The position numbers were made by a program, and so were the translations under genes. From Opitutus sp. ER46 (lineage in GTDB: Bacteria > Verrucomicrobiota > Verrucomicrobiia > Opitutales > Opitutaceae), in NCBI RefSeq assembly GCF_003054705.1, contig NZ_QAYX01000021.1, forward strand, positions 1 through 64,000: a DNA stretch of 64,000 nucleotides, given 5' to 3'. This document shows positions 44,879 to 55,901 of the stretch, in pieces. The notes beneath the pieces were generated by a model. That model did no database searches, was not told the DNA's origin, and worked only from the letters and a program-made list of their open reading frames with translations. How positions within the stretch are numbered: position 1 is the stretch's first letter; each line of letters opens with the position of its first letter.

Positions 44879-45823
44879 ATGAGCCCGAACCTGTTGCGTG
44901 GTTCCCTGCGGTCGCTGCGGGGTGGACTTCGGCTAGCCGGCGTCGCTTCGGCGCTGGCTTTGGCGCTGCCGCTGTGGGCGGAAGACGCCGCGACGGCCCC
45001 CGTCCCGCCGGGCGCCTTGGTGGAGCGGCCCTTGACGCCGGCCACGAACGACACGCCGGACGAGCAGCCTTCGATGCAGCACGTCTGGGTGCCCGGGCAC
45101 TGGCGCTGGAGCCAGGGCTCGTACGTCTGGGTCGCGGGCGACTGGCAACTGCCCCCGGTGCCGCAGGCGTCCTGGATCCAACCGAGTTGGGAGCAGCGTC
45201 CGGGTGGCTACGTCCTGCGCGAAGGCTTCTGGCAGCAGAATCCGCCGCCGACGCCGAGCGCCTCCGCCCCGGCGAGCGTGACCGAGATTGCCACGACGCA
45301 GCCGCCACCTCCGCCGCGGGCCGAGGCGATTCCGGAGCGGCCCTCGCCGGCGCACATTTGGATGCCGGGCTTTTGGGACTGGAAGGACAACCAGTTCGTG
45401 TGGGTCGTGGGGCGCTGGGAGAACGCGCCGCGCGCGAACCTCGTGTGGATCGCACCGCGCTGGGAGTCGCGCGGGGATCGCTTCGTCCTGGTGTCGGGTT
45501 ATTGGCGCGAAACCGTGACCGTCGCGACGCCGGTTCCGGCTCCGGTCCCGGCCGCGCCCGCTCCCGTGGTCGTCACCCAGCCCACCCCGGCGCCGCAGGT
45601 GGTCGTGGTCTCGGCCCCGCCGCCGCCGCGCCATGAGATCGTGTACGCGCGACCCTCCCCGCACCACGTCTGGGTGGGCGGCTACTGGGCGTGGCGCGGC
45701 GATCGCTACGTGTGGGTATCCGGACACTGGACACGTCCGCCCCGCGGCCATGGCGTGTGGGTCGAGCCGCGCTGGGAGCACCGCGGCGGCAGCTACATCT
45801 TCATCAGCGGCCACTGGCGGTGA
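44879..45823 (+). CDS. YXWXGXW-repeat exported protein
   Basis: 314 residues from the ATG at 44879. Signal peptide about 1-36 (ALALALPLWAEDAA). Six or more W-rich units: VWVPGHWRWSQGSYVWVAGDW, SWIQPSWEQRPGGYV, IWMPGFWDWKDNQFVWVVG (split here), WIAPRWESRGDRFV, VWVGGYWAWRGDRYVWVSG and VWVEPRWEHRGGSYI. Pro-rich linkers separate them. YXWXGXW repeats occur in envelope proteins of many Verrucomicrobiota and proteobacteria; role unclear. A second member is at 53369. Confidence 0.8.
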   Translation: MSPNLLRGSLRSLRGGLRLAGVASALALALPLWAEDAATAPVPPGALVERPLTPATNDTPDEQPSMQHVWVPGHWRWSQGSYVWVAGDWQLPPVPQASWIQPSWEQRPGGYVLREGFWQQNPPPTPSASAPASVTEIATTQPPPPPRAEAIPERPSPAHIWMPGFWDWKDNQFVWVVGRWENAPRANLVWIAPRWESRGDRFVLVSGYWRETVTVATPVPAPVPAAPAPVVVTQPTPAPQVVVVSAPPPPRHEIVYARPSPHHVWVGGYWAWRGDRYVWVSGHWTRPPRGHGVWVEPRWEHRGGSYIFISGHWR

Positions 45824-45831
45824 GGGCACGG

Positions 45832-45912
45832 CCAAGGGCGGTAAGCTTTAGGCGGTAAGCGGTAAGCTGTAGGCTATAAGCGTCCGTCCCTCTCTCACCC
45901 CGCACTTTCACT
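45832..45912. repeat. GGCGGTAAGC units and ACTTTCACTC arm
   Basis: GGGCGGTAAGCTTTAGGCGG and TAAGCGGTAAGCTGTAGGCT (45835-45877) then CACTTTCACTCTCACTTC (45903-45920), whose complement family appears beyond the minus-strand gene at 47071-47125. Confidence 0.6.
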
Positions 45913-45913
45913 C

Positions 45914-47062
45914 TCACTTCGCCGGCGCGATCGCGCCGGCGAGCGGCACGCGCTGGGAGGTCCGCGCGGCGGCGTAGATGGCCTCGATGATGGCGAGGTC
46001 GCGGCGGCCCATCTCGCCGGAAACGCGGGAAGCGCGGTGCTCCTGCACGCAGAGCGCGAAGTCGTCCATCTGGCGCGCCTGCTGGTTGACGGACTCGAAG
46101 TGGAGCGGTCCACGGCTCGTGCGGGCGCGCAGGCCGCCGTACGAGTACGCGGGGGCCATCTCGATCCAGCCGTGCGCGGCGTCGGCGCGCAGCTTGTTGG
46201 CCTGCTCCTGGTAACTCGTCCGCCCCTCGGCGTGGGCGCCGTCGGCAAACTCGAGCGTCCAGGCGATCGTCTCCTCGACGTCGGCGAACAGGTCGGGCCG
46301 CTGCTTCTCGATCTCGCGCGCGGTGACGGCGACGGGCATGACGAGGGGCTGGCCGGCCACGGCCGGGCCGCCGACGGCCATGCACGCGCCCTGGATCACG
46401 TAGATGCCGAGGTCCATGAGCGGGCCGCCGCCGGCGAGCGCCTTCTGCGCGCGCCAGACGCGTCGGTTCAGGTTGAAGGAGAAGGCGCCGTCGACGCGCT
46501 GGAACGGCCCGAACTCCCGCGCCTGCGCGAGCCGCATGAGTTCGCCGGCGTAGGGGTCGAAATGCATCCGGTAGCCGATCGAGAGCTGCACGCCAGCCTG
46601 GCGGCAGGCGGCGATCATGGCGTCGCACTCCGCCACGCTGATCGCCATCGGCTTTTCGCAGATCACGTGTTTGCCGGCGCGGGCCGCGGCGATCGTGTGC
46701 TCGGCGTGGAGGGCATTGGGCGTGACGACGTACACGATGTCGATGTCGGGGTTGTCGGCCAACCGGGTCATCGTGTCGTAGCCGTACACGTTCTTCTCGG
46801 GGAAGCCGTGCTGGCGGGCCCAGGCGAGGCCCTTGGCGCGGTCGCCGGTGACGACGCCGGCGAGGCGGCAATGCCGGGTCTCACGCAGCGCCGGCGCCAA
46901 CTGGCCGGTGCTGTAGCCACCGAGGCCGACGAGGGCGACGCCGAGTTTCCGGGCGGCGGGGTCGGCGGCAAAGGAGCGGGAGGAGGGAAGCATGGCGACA
47001 GCCGCACCGGCGGCGACGTGGCCGACGAATTGCCGGCGCGAGAGCGAAGGTGAAAAGGACAC
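45914..47062 (-). CDS. Tat-exported Gfo/Idh/MocA-family oxidoreductase
   Basis: 382 residues from a GTG at 47062 (MSFSPSLSRRQFVGHVA...), which places the twin-arginine motif SRRQFVG near the start. Rossmann domain LGVALVGLGGYSTGQLAPAL (about 42-61); the catalytic-region motif ICEKPMAISVAECD (Glu-Lys-Pro); GYRMHFDPY in the active site; then the C-terminal alpha/beta domain. NAD(P)-dependent sugar oxidation is the family role, and periplasmic members such as glucose-fructose oxidoreductase hold the cofactor tightly. Substrate not evident. Confidence 0.85.
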   Translation of the reverse strand: MSFSPSLSRRQFVGHVAAGAAVAMLPSSRSFAADPAARKLGVALVGLGGYSTGQLAPALRETRHCRLAGVVTGDRAKGLAWARQHGFPEKNVYGYDTMTRLADNPDIDIVYVVTPNALHAEHTIAAARAGKHVICEKPMAISVAECDAMIAACRQAGVQLSIGYRMHFDPYAGELMRLAQAREFGPFQRVDGAFSFNLNRRVWRAQKALAGGGPLMDLGIYVIQGACMAVGGPAVAGQPLVMPVAVTAREIEKQRPDLFADVEETIAWTLEFADGAHAEGRTSYQEQANKLRADAAHGWIEMAPAYSYGGLRARTSRGPLHFESVNQQARQMDDFALCVQEHRASRVSGEMGRRDLAIIEAIYAAARTSQRVPLAGAIAPAK

Positions 47063-47070
47063 GGGGGACG

Positions 47071-47125
47071 GGGAGTGAGGGTGTGAGGGAAAGTGAAGGT
47101 GGAAGTGAGCGAAAGGAAAGTGGCG
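47071..47125. repeat. GAAAGTGAAGG / GTGAGGG units
   Basis: GGGAGTGAGGGTGTGAGGG and AAAGTGAAGGTGGAAGTGAG, members of the GTGAAA repeat family, between the oxidoreductase and ribE. Confidence 0.6.
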
Positions 47126-47236
47126 CGGCCACTGGCGGGTGGAAAACAGGCGGCGGCGGGGCTGGCCGGAAAACTGGCGCGGGCGAAAAGCGGCCGCTTG
47201 TGCGGCGGATGGCGGACCGTTTAGCGTGTGGGCCTC

Positions 47237-47857
47237 ATGTTCACCGGCATCGTCACTGGCGTATTTCCCATTGCCTCGCTCACCCGGAAGCCCGGCCTGG
47301 CGTCCTTTGCGGTGGAGCTCGACGCGCGGCATCTCGAAGGCCTCGCGATTGGCGCGAGCGTAAGCCTCAACGGCGTCTGCATGACGGTGACGAAGCTCGA
47401 GGGCACGCGCGCGCACTTCGACGCGGCGGCGGAGACTCTCAAGCGCACCACGCTCGGTCAGCTCGAGGTCGGCAGCCGGATCAATGTCGAGCGCTCGGCG
47501 AAGACCGGGGTGGAGATTGGCGGCCACCCGACCAGCGGCCACGTCGACGGGATGCTGGAGATCGTCGCGCTGGAGCGGCCGGAGAACAACTGCGTGCTGA
47601 CGTTCCAGATTCCGCCCGACTACACGCGCTACGTCTTCAACAAGGGCTTCATTTCGCTCAACGGCTGCAGCCTTACGGTCTGCGACCTCGACAAGGCGAC
47701 GGGCCGGTTCCGGGTGTACCTGATTCCCGAGACCCTGCGCCTCACGACGTTCGGCGAGGCCAAGGTCGGAGACCGCGTGAACTTCGAGATCGACCGTCAG
47801 ACCCAGGTGATCGTCGACACCATCTTCGCCGCCATGGCGGCGGTGAAGGGGGCGTGA
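47237..47857 (+). CDS. ribE: Riboflavin synthase
   Basis: 206 residues. Starts MFTGIVTGVF, the conserved beginning, and consists of two lumazine-binding domains: 1-95 (ASVSLNGVCMTVTKL, ETLKRTTL) and 96-200 (GHVDGMLEI, FISLNGCSLTVC, ETLRLTTFGEAKVGDRVNFE). It dismutates two 6,7-dimethyl-8-ribityllumazine molecules to riboflavin. An ATG nine bases upstream lacks conservation. No FMN riboswitch is visible and no other rib gene is nearby. Confidence 0.95.
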   Translation: MFTGIVTGVFPIASLTRKPGLASFAVELDARHLEGLAIGASVSLNGVCMTVTKLEGTRAHFDAAAETLKRTTLGQLEVGSRINVERSAKTGVEIGGHPTSGHVDGMLEIVALERPENNCVLTFQIPPDYTRYVFNKGFISLNGCSLTVCDLDKATGRFRVYLIPETLRLTTFGEAKVGDRVNFEIDRQTQVIVDTIFAAMAAVKGA

Positions 47858-47976
47858 GGGAATGAGGGAGTAGGGGAATGAGGGACTGAGGGGCCGAGCT
47901 GGGGCGGCTGAAATAGTGGGCGGGGGGCCCGGCGAATCACTTTTTGCGCACGGGCGGTTCGTTGCTACACTGCGAC

Positions 47977-48702
47977 GTGAATCCGCCCGTTTGTGATCCA
48001 GCGATCGGCGCGGCTCCGGCTCGCCGTCCACCCCACCGGCTTCGCCCGGCGTTTTCTACGATCTGGCGCGTGCTTCTCGTGACGGGCTGCCTCGGCGGCC
48101 TGACGTCTCTCGCGCGCGCCGGAGGCGAAATCTTCTGGTATCCGTTTGCCCGCGCCTGGGGCAGTCCTTCGGAGGCGGAACTGGCGAAGTGTCGCCAGGC
48201 GTACCGCCAGCTCAAGGGGGAGGCGGCGACGGAACCGTTGCTCGCGCTGCCGGTGCTGGTCGTGAAGCAGAGCGCGCCGCCGCGGTGGCGTGCCGACCTG
48301 GCCCGGCCCTGTGCCCGCGGGGTGGCGACCGCGCTGCACCGGCGCGTGACCTGCTTGGCGGAAGCGCCGGACGTCGCGCCGGCCGAGCTGGGCCACAACC
48401 AATTGCGCTATGCGTGGGCGCGGGCCCGCGAATATGCCGCGTTTGTAGCCCGCCAGCCGGCTGAGCCCGGCCACCGGGTGTTTGCTGAAGTCTGGGTGAA
48501 CCGCGGCAACGTTGCGGCGCTGCACGTGTTCGTTATCTCCCCCGCCGGACAGATCGCGTACTGCCGGTGGTGGAATTCCCACCAATTCGGGCCGCGGCTG
48601 TCGTTTGGCGACGGCGACTGGATCCCGTTCTTGGTGGACCAAATCCACCGGGATTTCGCCCGCTCCGCCGAGGAGCTGTTTCCGCCGTACGGCGTGGGAT
48701 AG
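47977..48702 (+). CDS. Exported protein of unknown function
   Basis: 241 residues from a GTG at 47977 (a TTG at 47944 would add 11). A hydrophobic segment at about 31-47 (WRVLLVTGCLGGLTSLARA) may be a signal peptide. The mature part has mixed strands and helices, with a Trp-rich block (EIFWYPFARAWGS; YCRWWNSHQFGP). I recognise no family. It is followed by the palindrome pair at 48810. Confidence 0.55.
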   Translation: MNPPVCDPAIGAAPARRPPHRLRPAFSTIWRVLLVTGCLGGLTSLARAGGEIFWYPFARAWGSPSEAELAKCRQAYRQLKGEAATEPLLALPVLVVKQSAPPRWRADLARPCARGVATALHRRVTCLAEAPDVAPAELGHNQLRYAWARAREYAAFVARQPAEPGHRVFAEVWVNRGNVAALHVFVISPAGQIAYCRWWNSHQFGPRLSFGDGDWIPFLVDQIHRDFARSAEELFPPYGVG

Positions 48703-49100
48703 GGCGCCACGGCGCACGACGCGACTGAGTGCCAGCGCCGGAGGCGCCAGCCGCATTGGCTTCGAAAAGCGGGGCATACCCGTCGCCGCCGGACTCCTTC
48801 GGCAGCCGAGATAACACGCCAAATCTGGCGCATTATCCCCGATAACACGCCAAATTTGGCGTGTTATCTCGGTTTCGGCTGTCAGCGGTCGGGGCGCCTA
48901 CCTGGGCCATTCGGGTGCCTTGACCCCTGACGCCGGGGCGAACGCGACGGCCCTGCCGCCGGCTGGAGGTGCGAACGGGGCCGCCGACGCGGCGCGCGTT
49001 TTTGCCCTAGACCCGTCTATGGCTTCACGGGGCAGGGTCGCGGGATGCGTTGCCTGTCCTGCCCCAATTTCTCCCGCGGTCGGTCGATCGCGGCCCGGCC
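48703..49100. other. Gene-free gap with tandem palindromes
   Basis: Apart from the palindromes at 48810-48868 no gene is seen. The last part (48900-49100) should contain the promoter of the exporter genes. Confidence 0.6.
48810..48868. repeat. Paired 28-bp palindromes, locus 3
   Basis: Units 48810-48837 and 48841-48868, spaced by CCC. The second is a perfect palindrome without a loop (GATAACACGCCAAA / TTTGGCGTGTTATC). The layout (28 + 3 + 28) is that of loci 4371-4429 and 6957-7015, but the 3' tail of those copies is missing. Confidence 0.85.
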
Positions 49101-50177
49101 ATGAAGAAGCTCCTGGCCGGGTTACTGCTCGTCGGCCTCGCCGGCGGCGTCTGCCTCCTGCACTTCGGTGCGCGGCCGGTCGAGCCGGCTGCGTCCTCCG
49201 GCGTGGAGACGGTGATCGTGGCGCGCCGTGACCTCGGGCTGACGGTGAAGGCGACCGGCGTGATCAAGCCGCGCGTGGGCGCCGAGGTGCGCGTCGGCTC
49301 GCGGCTGTCCGGCGTCGTCAACCGCTTGTACGTCCAGGTCGGTGACGCGGTGACCGCGGGCCAGTTGCTGGCGGAGCTCGATGTGCGGGACCTGGTGGCG
49401 CGCCGCCATGAGGCCGAGGCGACGCTCGAGCGGGCGCTGGCCGAGCTGCGCTATGCGGACGCGACGCTGCAGCGCCACCGGACGCTGCGGGCGGCGCAGG
49501 CGGTTTCGGCCGACGACCTGGAGGTGGCGGAGCGCGCGGGTGCGGTGGCCCGCCAGCAGGTGGCGGTGGCGCGCGCGTCGCTGGCCTACGCGGCGACGCA
49601 GGTCGATTACGCCCGGATCGTCGCGCCGATCAGCGGGGTGGTGGCGTCGGTGGCGACGCAGGAGGGCGAAACGGTGTCCGCGAGCCTCGCGGCGCCGACG
49701 TTCGTGACGCTGATCGATCTCTCGCGCCTCGAAGTGTGGGCCTATGTCGACGAGACCGACATCGGGCGTATCCAGCTCGGCCAGACGGCACGGTTCACGG
49801 TCGATACGTACGGCGAGGAGGAGTTCGCCGGGGTGGTGACGGCGATCTACCCCAAGGCGGAGATCCGGGACAACGTCGTGAACTACATCACGGTGGTGCG
49901 CTTCGAGCCGCCGGCGGGGCGCGTGCTCCGGCCCGAGATGACCGCGACCGTGCGCGTGACCATCACCGGACGGGCGAACGCCCTCGCCCTGCCGGCGCGA
50001 GCCGTCGGCTGGAATGGCGAGCAGGCATTCGTCCAGGTCGTGCGCGCCGATGGCACCACGGAGCCGCGGACAATCGGCGTGGGCGCCCGGGATGCGGAGT
50101 ACGTGGAGATCACGACCGGGTTGCAGGAGGGCGAGCGCGTGCTCGCGAGCACTTTGGAGAAACCGAACCATGATTGA
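49101..50177 (+). CDS. Membrane-fusion (periplasmic adaptor) protein, MacA-like
   Basis: 358 residues from the ATG at 49101. N-terminal membrane anchor (about 4-20). Lipoyl/barrel-sandwich halves at VVNRLYVQVGDAVTAGQLL and VDYARIVAPISGVVASV, with a coiled-coil hairpin between (about 105-170; HEAEATLERALAELRYAD), then a beta-barrel (VWAYVDETDIGRIQLGQT) and a membrane-proximal domain. It would link an inner-membrane ABC transporter to an outer-membrane channel, which is not encoded here. The last 8 bases overlap the ATPase gene. Confidence 0.88.
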   Translation: MKKLLAGLLLVGLAGGVCLLHFGARPVEPAASSGVETVIVARRDLGLTVKATGVIKPRVGAEVRVGSRLSGVVNRLYVQVGDAVTAGQLLAELDVRDLVARRHEAEATLERALAELRYADATLQRHRTLRAAQAVSADDLEVAERAGAVARQQVAVARASLAYAATQVDYARIVAPISGVVASVATQEGETVSASLAAPTFVTLIDLSRLEVWAYVDETDIGRIQLGQTARFTVDTYGEEEFAGVVTAIYPKAEIRDNVVNYITVVRFEPPAGRVLRPEMTATVRVTITGRANALALPARAVGWNGEQAFVQVVRADGTTEPRTIGVGARDAEYVEITTGLQEGERVLASTLEKPNHD

Positions 50178-50874
50178 CCTACACGAGATCAGAAAAACGT
50201 ATCGCCGACCTGACGGCGGGACCGTCCAGGCGCTCGACGGCGTGTCGTTGCGCATCGCGCGCGGCGAATTTGTCGCGATCACCGGCGCGTCCGGCTGCGG
50301 CAAGTCCACGCTGATGAATATCCTCGGCTCGCTCGATCGACCGACGAGCGGCCGCTATCGCTTCGACGGCGAGGAGCTGGCGCAGCTGGGAGTCGCCGAA
50401 CAGGCGCGGTTTCGCAACCGGCACCTCGGCTTCGTCTTCCAGGCGTTTCACCTGCTGCCGCGGACGAGCGCGCTGGAGAACGTGGAGCTGCCGCTGCTGT
50501 ACGCGGACGGCGAGCCGCGCGCCGGCGCGGGCCGCCGGGCGCTCGAGGCCGTCGGGCTCGGCGACCGGACCCAACATGCGCCCGCCGAGCTATCGGGCGG
50601 GCAACAGCAACGCGTGGCGATCGCGCGGGCGCTGGTGAACGAGCCGGAGCTGCTCCTGGCGGACGAACCGACCGGCAATCTCGACCCGCAGGCCGCACAG
50701 GGGATTCTCGACCTGTTCGCGACGCTCAACGCCGCCGGCCGCACGATCGTGCTGGTGACGCATGACGCGACGGTGGCGGCGCGCGCGCAGCGGGTGATCC
50801 GCCTCGGCGCGGGTAAGGTGATGTCGGATACGGCGCGCGCGGCGGCGCCGGCGGTGACGGGAGGTGCGCGATGA
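50170..50874 (+). CDS. ABC transporter ATP-binding protein, MacB/LolD-like
   Basis: 234 residues. Walker [10 protein letters not shown] (about 41-49), Q-loop [20 protein letters not shown], signature [15 protein letters not shown], Walker [13 protein letters not shown] and H-loop VTHD are all intact. This is the subclass pairing with FtsX-like permeases. Overlaps the adaptor gene upstream and, by 4 bases, the first permease. Confidence 0.93.
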   Translation: MIDLHEIRKTYRRPDGGTVQALDGVSLRIARGEFVAITGASGCGKSTLMNILGSLDRPTSGRYRFDGEELAQLGVAEQARFRNRHLGFVFQAFHLLPRTSALENVELPLLYADGEPRAGAGRRALEAVGLGDRTQHAPAELSGGQQQRVAIARALVNEPELLLADEPTGNLDPQAAQGILDLFATLNAAGRTIVLVTHDATVAARAQRVIRLGAGKVMSDTARAAAPAVTGGAR

Positions 50875-52079
50875 GACCCGCCTCCTTCCTGCACCATGTC
50901 TTCGGCTCGCTGCGGCGGCACCGCCTGCGCAGCGGGTTCGTCATGCTCGCCAGCTTGGTCGGCGTGGCGGCGCTCACCTTCGTGCTCACGGCGGGGCAGG
51001 GCGCGCGCCGCAAGATGCTGACGACCGTGCGCCAGATCTTTGGCGACTCCTCGATCGTGGTGGTCACCGGCGGCATGCAGCTGATCAGCGGGCCGCGGGC
51101 CGACGCGGCGCGGCTGACGATCGACGACCTCGGCGCCGTGGCGAACGGCCTGCCGGGCGTCGTGGCGTGGGATCCGCAGCAGGTGGTGGTCGGCGCGGTG
51201 CGGCGCGGGAGCGCGTCCGCCACCGTGCGGGTGCTGGGTCAGTCTGAGCGCTCGCCCGAGGTGTGGTCGCGGCGGGCGGCGCGCGGCCGCTTCTTTGACG
51301 CCGCCGAAGTGAAGCGGTTGGAGCGCGTGGCGGTGATCGGCGAGACGGCGGCGCGCGAGCTCTTTGGCGCGACCGATCCGCTGCAGGGCGAGGTGATGAT
51401 CGGCAGCGTGCCGTTCACGGTGATCGGCGTGCTGGAACGTTTCGGCACCGACCTGCACGGGATGGATCGGGACAACGAGATCGTGGTCCCGATCTCCACG
51501 CTGCAGCGCCGGGTCGCGAACGTGGACACGATCAGCGTGGCCAAGCTGCGGTTGCGCGACGGCGTGGCGCCGGAAGGCGTCACGGCCGAGGTGCGTTCGC
51601 GGCTGCGCGCGCGCCATGCGCTCACCGCCGGGCAGCCGGATGATTTCACGCTGCTCACGCCGCTCGAGATCCGGCAGCTCCTCGGAAAAATGGAGAAGCT
51701 GGTGACGCTCTACCTGCCGCTCGCGGCGCTCGTGATCCTGTTGGTGGGCGGCGTGGTGGCCGCGGCGCTGATGCTCGGGGCGGTGAACGCGCGCGTGGGC
51801 GAGATCGGACTGCGCCGGGCGGTCGGAGCGCAGCCGCGCGACATCGCGCGCCAGTTCCTGGCGGAATGCGCGATCACCATGGTCGGCGGCGGCGTGCTCG
51901 GGACGATCGTCGGCGCGGGCGCGGCGCAGTTGCTCGCGGCGCACCTGAAGTTCGGCCCGGTGTTCACCTGGTGGGCGGTGCTCGCGGGGCTCGCGCTGGC
52001 GCTGCTCACGGGTCTCCTGGCGGGCGTGCTCCCGGCGCGGCGCGCGGCCCGGCTGCTGCCCGTGGACGCGTTGCGATGA
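50871..52079 (+). CDS. MacB-like ABC permease subunit 1
   Basis: 402 residues. N-terminal helix ([19 protein letters not shown]), a large periplasmic MacB core domain (about 45-275; [19 protein letters not shown]) and three C-terminal helices (FtsX domain; [20 protein letters not shown] is the coupling helix). Together with the permease downstream it probably forms a heterodimer. Start overlaps the ATPase stop (ATGA). Confidence 0.88.
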   Translation: MRPASFLHHVFGSLRRHRLRSGFVMLASLVGVAALTFVLTAGQGARRKMLTTVRQIFGDSSIVVVTGGMQLISGPRADAARLTIDDLGAVANGLPGVVAWDPQQVVVGAVRRGSASATVRVLGQSERSPEVWSRRAARGRFFDAAEVKRLERVAVIGETAARELFGATDPLQGEVMIGSVPFTVIGVLERFGTDLHGMDRDNEIVVPISTLQRRVANVDTISVAKLRLRDGVAPEGVTAEVRSRLRARHALTAGQPDDFTLLTPLEIRQLLGKMEKLVTLYLPLAALVILLVGGVVAAALMLGAVNARVGEIGLRRAVGAQPRDIARQFLAECAITMVGGGVLGTIVGAGAAQLLAAHLKFGPVFTWWAVLAGLALALLTGLLAGVLPARRAARLLPVDALR

Positions 52080-53296
52080 GATTCCGCCGGCGCATCACCT
52101 CCGCGCTGCGGCCGCTCCTGACCCACCCGCTGCGCACCACGCTGGCGGCGGCGGGAGTGGCCGTTGGCGTGGCTGCGTTCGTGGTCTCGCGGGCGATCGG
52201 CGGCGGCGCGGAGGCTGAAGTCGCGCGCACTGTCGAGGCGATGGGCACGGATCTCCTGCTGGTGAAACCGCTGCCCATGCCCCGGCGGGTGGCGCGGCGG
52301 GAGATCACGGGCCTGGCGCAGACGTTGCGCCCGGAGGATGCGGCCGCGCTGGCGCAGTTGCGGCTCGTGCGCGCGGTCGCGCCCGCGATCGAGGACACGC
52401 TGCGGGTGAAAGTGGGCGGGAGCGCGAGCCGGGTGAAGGTGCGCGGCACGACGCCCGAGTATCTGGAGCTCCGGCGGTACGAACTCGCCGCGGGGCGGGG
52501 CCTGACGGCGGACGACGAGCAACGCGCGGCGCGCGTGGCGGTGCTGGGTGCGGCGCTCGCGCAGCAGTTCTTTCCCCGCGGCGGAGCGCTGGGCGGGGAA
52601 CTGCGCGTGCGCGGAGTGCCCTTTGAGATTGTCGGCGTATTGCGGGCGAAAGGGACGACTGCGGACGGCGCGGACCAGGATCAACTCGTGTTGGTGCCGC
52701 TGCGGACCGCGCTGCGCCGCGTGTTCAATGCGCGCGGGCTGACGTCCACCTATGTCGGCGTCACTGAGCCGGCGCGGTTGGCGGAGGCGGAGGAAAAGGT
52801 CGGCGCGCTGCTGCGCCGCCGGCACGGGCGGGCGGACGCGAAGCAGCCCGACGATTTTGCGGTGCAGAACACGGCGCGCACGCGGGCGTTTCAGCAGGAG
52901 ATGACCGCGGCGTTGAGCAAGTACGGCGCGGGCCTGGCGGCGCTGGCGCTGGCGGTGGGCGGGGTGGGCGTGCTCGCGTTGATGTTCGTGGCGGTGCGGG
53001 AACGCACGAGCGAGATCGGGCTGCGGATCGCGATCGGGGCGGAGCCGAAGGACATCCTGTGGCAGTTTCTGATCGAGGCGGCACTGCTGGCGGTGGCCGG
53101 GTGGCTGGCCGGCGCTATCCTCGGCGGCGGCGCGTGCGCGCTGATCGCGTTGACGGCTTCGTGGCCGATGAGCGTGCCGACCGGCGCGGTGATCGGGGCG
53201 CTGCTGATGGCGCTTGGGATCGGACTCGGGTGCGGCGTACTCCCGGCGCGGGCGGCGGCGCGCATCCCGCCGATCGAGGCACTGACAAAGCGGTAA
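52076..53296 (+). CDS. MacB-like ABC permease subunit 2
   Basis: 406 residues with the same layout as its neighbour: N-terminal helix ([20 protein letters not shown]), MacB core ([21 protein letters not shown]) and FtsX domain with the coupling helix [21 protein letters not shown]. Overlaps the first permease stop by 4 bases. Adaptor, ATPase and two permeases form one coupled operon for export of an unknown compound, peptide or lipoprotein. Confidence 0.88.
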   Translation: MRFRRRITSALRPLLTHPLRTTLAAAGVAVGVAAFVVSRAIGGGAEAEVARTVEAMGTDLLLVKPLPMPRRVARREITGLAQTLRPEDAAALAQLRLVRAVAPAIEDTLRVKVGGSASRVKVRGTTPEYLELRRYELAAGRGLTADDEQRAARVAVLGAALAQQFFPRGGALGGELRVRGVPFEIVGVLRAKGTTADGADQDQLVLVPLRTALRRVFNARGLTSTYVGVTEPARLAEAEEKVGALLRRRHGRADAKQPDDFAVQNTARTRAFQQEMTAALSKYGAGLAALALAVGGVGVLALMFVAVRERTSEIGLRIAIGAEPKDILWQFLIEAALLAVAGWLAGAILGGGACALIALTASWPMSVPTGAVIGALLMALGIGLGCGVLPARAAARIPPIEALTKR

Positions 53297-53368
53297 GCGG
53301 GAGGCTCCCGGAGAGAGCTTCCAACTTACCGCTGCGCATCGCCTATGGCTGGGCGGGGGAGGCGGGAA

Positions 53369-53830
53369 TTATTCCCAGTAGCCCTCGTAGAAGCGCCACG
53401 CGCCGCTTTCCGGCTGCCACCGCGGCGGGACCCACACGGCGCCCGAGCGCGGCGGGATTTCCCAGTGGCCGGCGGTCCACTCATAGTGGTCGACGCGCCA
53501 GGACCAGTAGCCGGGGACCCATACGTGGTCGGACGACGGCCGGGCGGTGGGGATTTCCTGCTGGGCGACGGGCGGTTGTTGCATCACCACGATGGAGCTG
53601 CCGCCGGTGGGATTGGGCACGGTGGCGACGGCGGCGGCGGGATAGGTTGGAGTCGTCGTGTAGACGGTGGCCGGAGCCGCGGCGGGTGGGGGCGGCGGGG
53701 GCGCGGACACCAGCGTGGAGTCGGGTTCGGTCGCACAGCCGGCCAACAGCAGGCCGGCGGCGCCGCAGGCAATCAGCGCACCGATCGAGCCGGCGCGCGG
53801 CACAGCGTGGGGGAGGGATATGCGTTTCAT
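53369..53830 (-). CDS. YXWXGXW-repeat lipoprotein
   Basis: 153 residues. Lipobox LLLAGC (Cys32), Pro/Ala linker, then two repeats: HVWVPGYWSWRVDHYEWTAG and VWVPPRWQPESGAWRFYEG. It shares these W-rich units with the larger protein at 44879. Its gene is convergent with the exporter operon; the gap contains facing GGTAAGC / GCTTACC-like arms (53293-53335) that may serve as a terminator. Confidence 0.8.
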   Translation of the reverse strand: MKRISLPHAVPRAGSIGALIACGAAGLLLAGCATEPDSTLVSAPPPPPPAAAPATVYTTTPTYPAAAVATVPNPTGGSSIVVMQQPPVAQQEIPTARPSSDHVWVPGYWSWRVDHYEWTAGHWEIPPRSGAVWVPPRWQPESGAWRFYEGYWE

Positions 53831-53915
53831 GGCAGCCCGCAGACTCCCGAAATCGGCCGGGGTTCGCGTCCAGCTGTTTAGCCAACATGGGTTGTGCGCC
53901 CTAGAGCCGCCTGCG

Positions 53916-53970
53916 AGCCGCCTGCGGACCTGGGTCCGCAGGCGGCTTAGCAAAATGGCTGCGCCATTTT
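53916..53970. repeat. Double-hairpin REP-like element
   Basis: Hairpin 1 53916-53947: AGCCGCCTGCGGACC / GGTCCGCAGGCGGCT. Hairpin 2 53952-53970: AAAATGGCTGCGCCATTTT. Second member of the family at 42425-42483. Confidence 0.75.
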
Positions 53971-54054
53971 GGGGGAGGGGACGCGCGCCGGGGCGGGCAC
54001 GAAGAGCGTTGCCTAAGGGCGCGCCGATGGCTTCGTTCAGCCCCCAAAAACTCC

Positions 54055-55440
<1,386 letters not shown>

Positions 55441-55456
55441 GGCCGGAGGCCGGGGG

Positions 55457-55900
55457 CCAGATGTCGGATGTCAGACGTCAGAGGTCAGAACCCTGACGGC
55501 CACTGATGACGGCTGGGACTGGCTGGCTGGCGCGTTCTCGTTCTCGTTCTCGTTCTCGTTCTCGTTCTCGTTCTCGACGCTCGGCGGCTAGCCGGGAATC
55601 GACGACGGGGCAATGGACGAGAACAGGGACGAAGCGCGCTGCGCGGCCTAAGCACGCGGCGGCGGGCGCGTGACGCTTCCGGACAGTATCCGGACATTAT
55701 TCCGAGTATCTGGACATTATCCCGTAAGTGTCCCGACTCGGGGTGATTATAATTGTTACGCTCGGCCCCTGGGCTCCTGGCGGACGCCGTTTCCGGGGGG
55801 CGGCCGGCCGGTCTGAGAGAACGAGAACGATTTCGAGAACGAGTGAGGCCCCGCACCGGGCTTCTATTCTGACATCTGACGTCTGATTTCTGACATCTGG
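55457..55900. repeat. Nested inverted arms around a 240-base core
   Basis: Outer arms: GTCAGA units 55457-55490 and TCTGAC units 55868-55900. Inner arms: GTTCTC units 55534-55576 and GAGAAC units 55817-55843. The two arm pairs are in mirror order. The core 55577-55816 contains TCCGGACATTAT-like repeats (55678-55725) and AT-rich ATTATAATTGTTAC (55746-55759), and no gene. Confidence 0.8.
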
Positions 55901-55901
55901 C

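Noticed and set aside
47126-47236. FMN riboswitch before ribE
   Set aside because: None of the conserved FMN-element helices can be seen and the gap is too short.
45914-48031. Single 705-residue minus-strand protein
   Set aside because: The N-terminal half is the antisense of riboflavin synthase; the real oxidoreductase starts at GTG 47062 beside the Tat motif.
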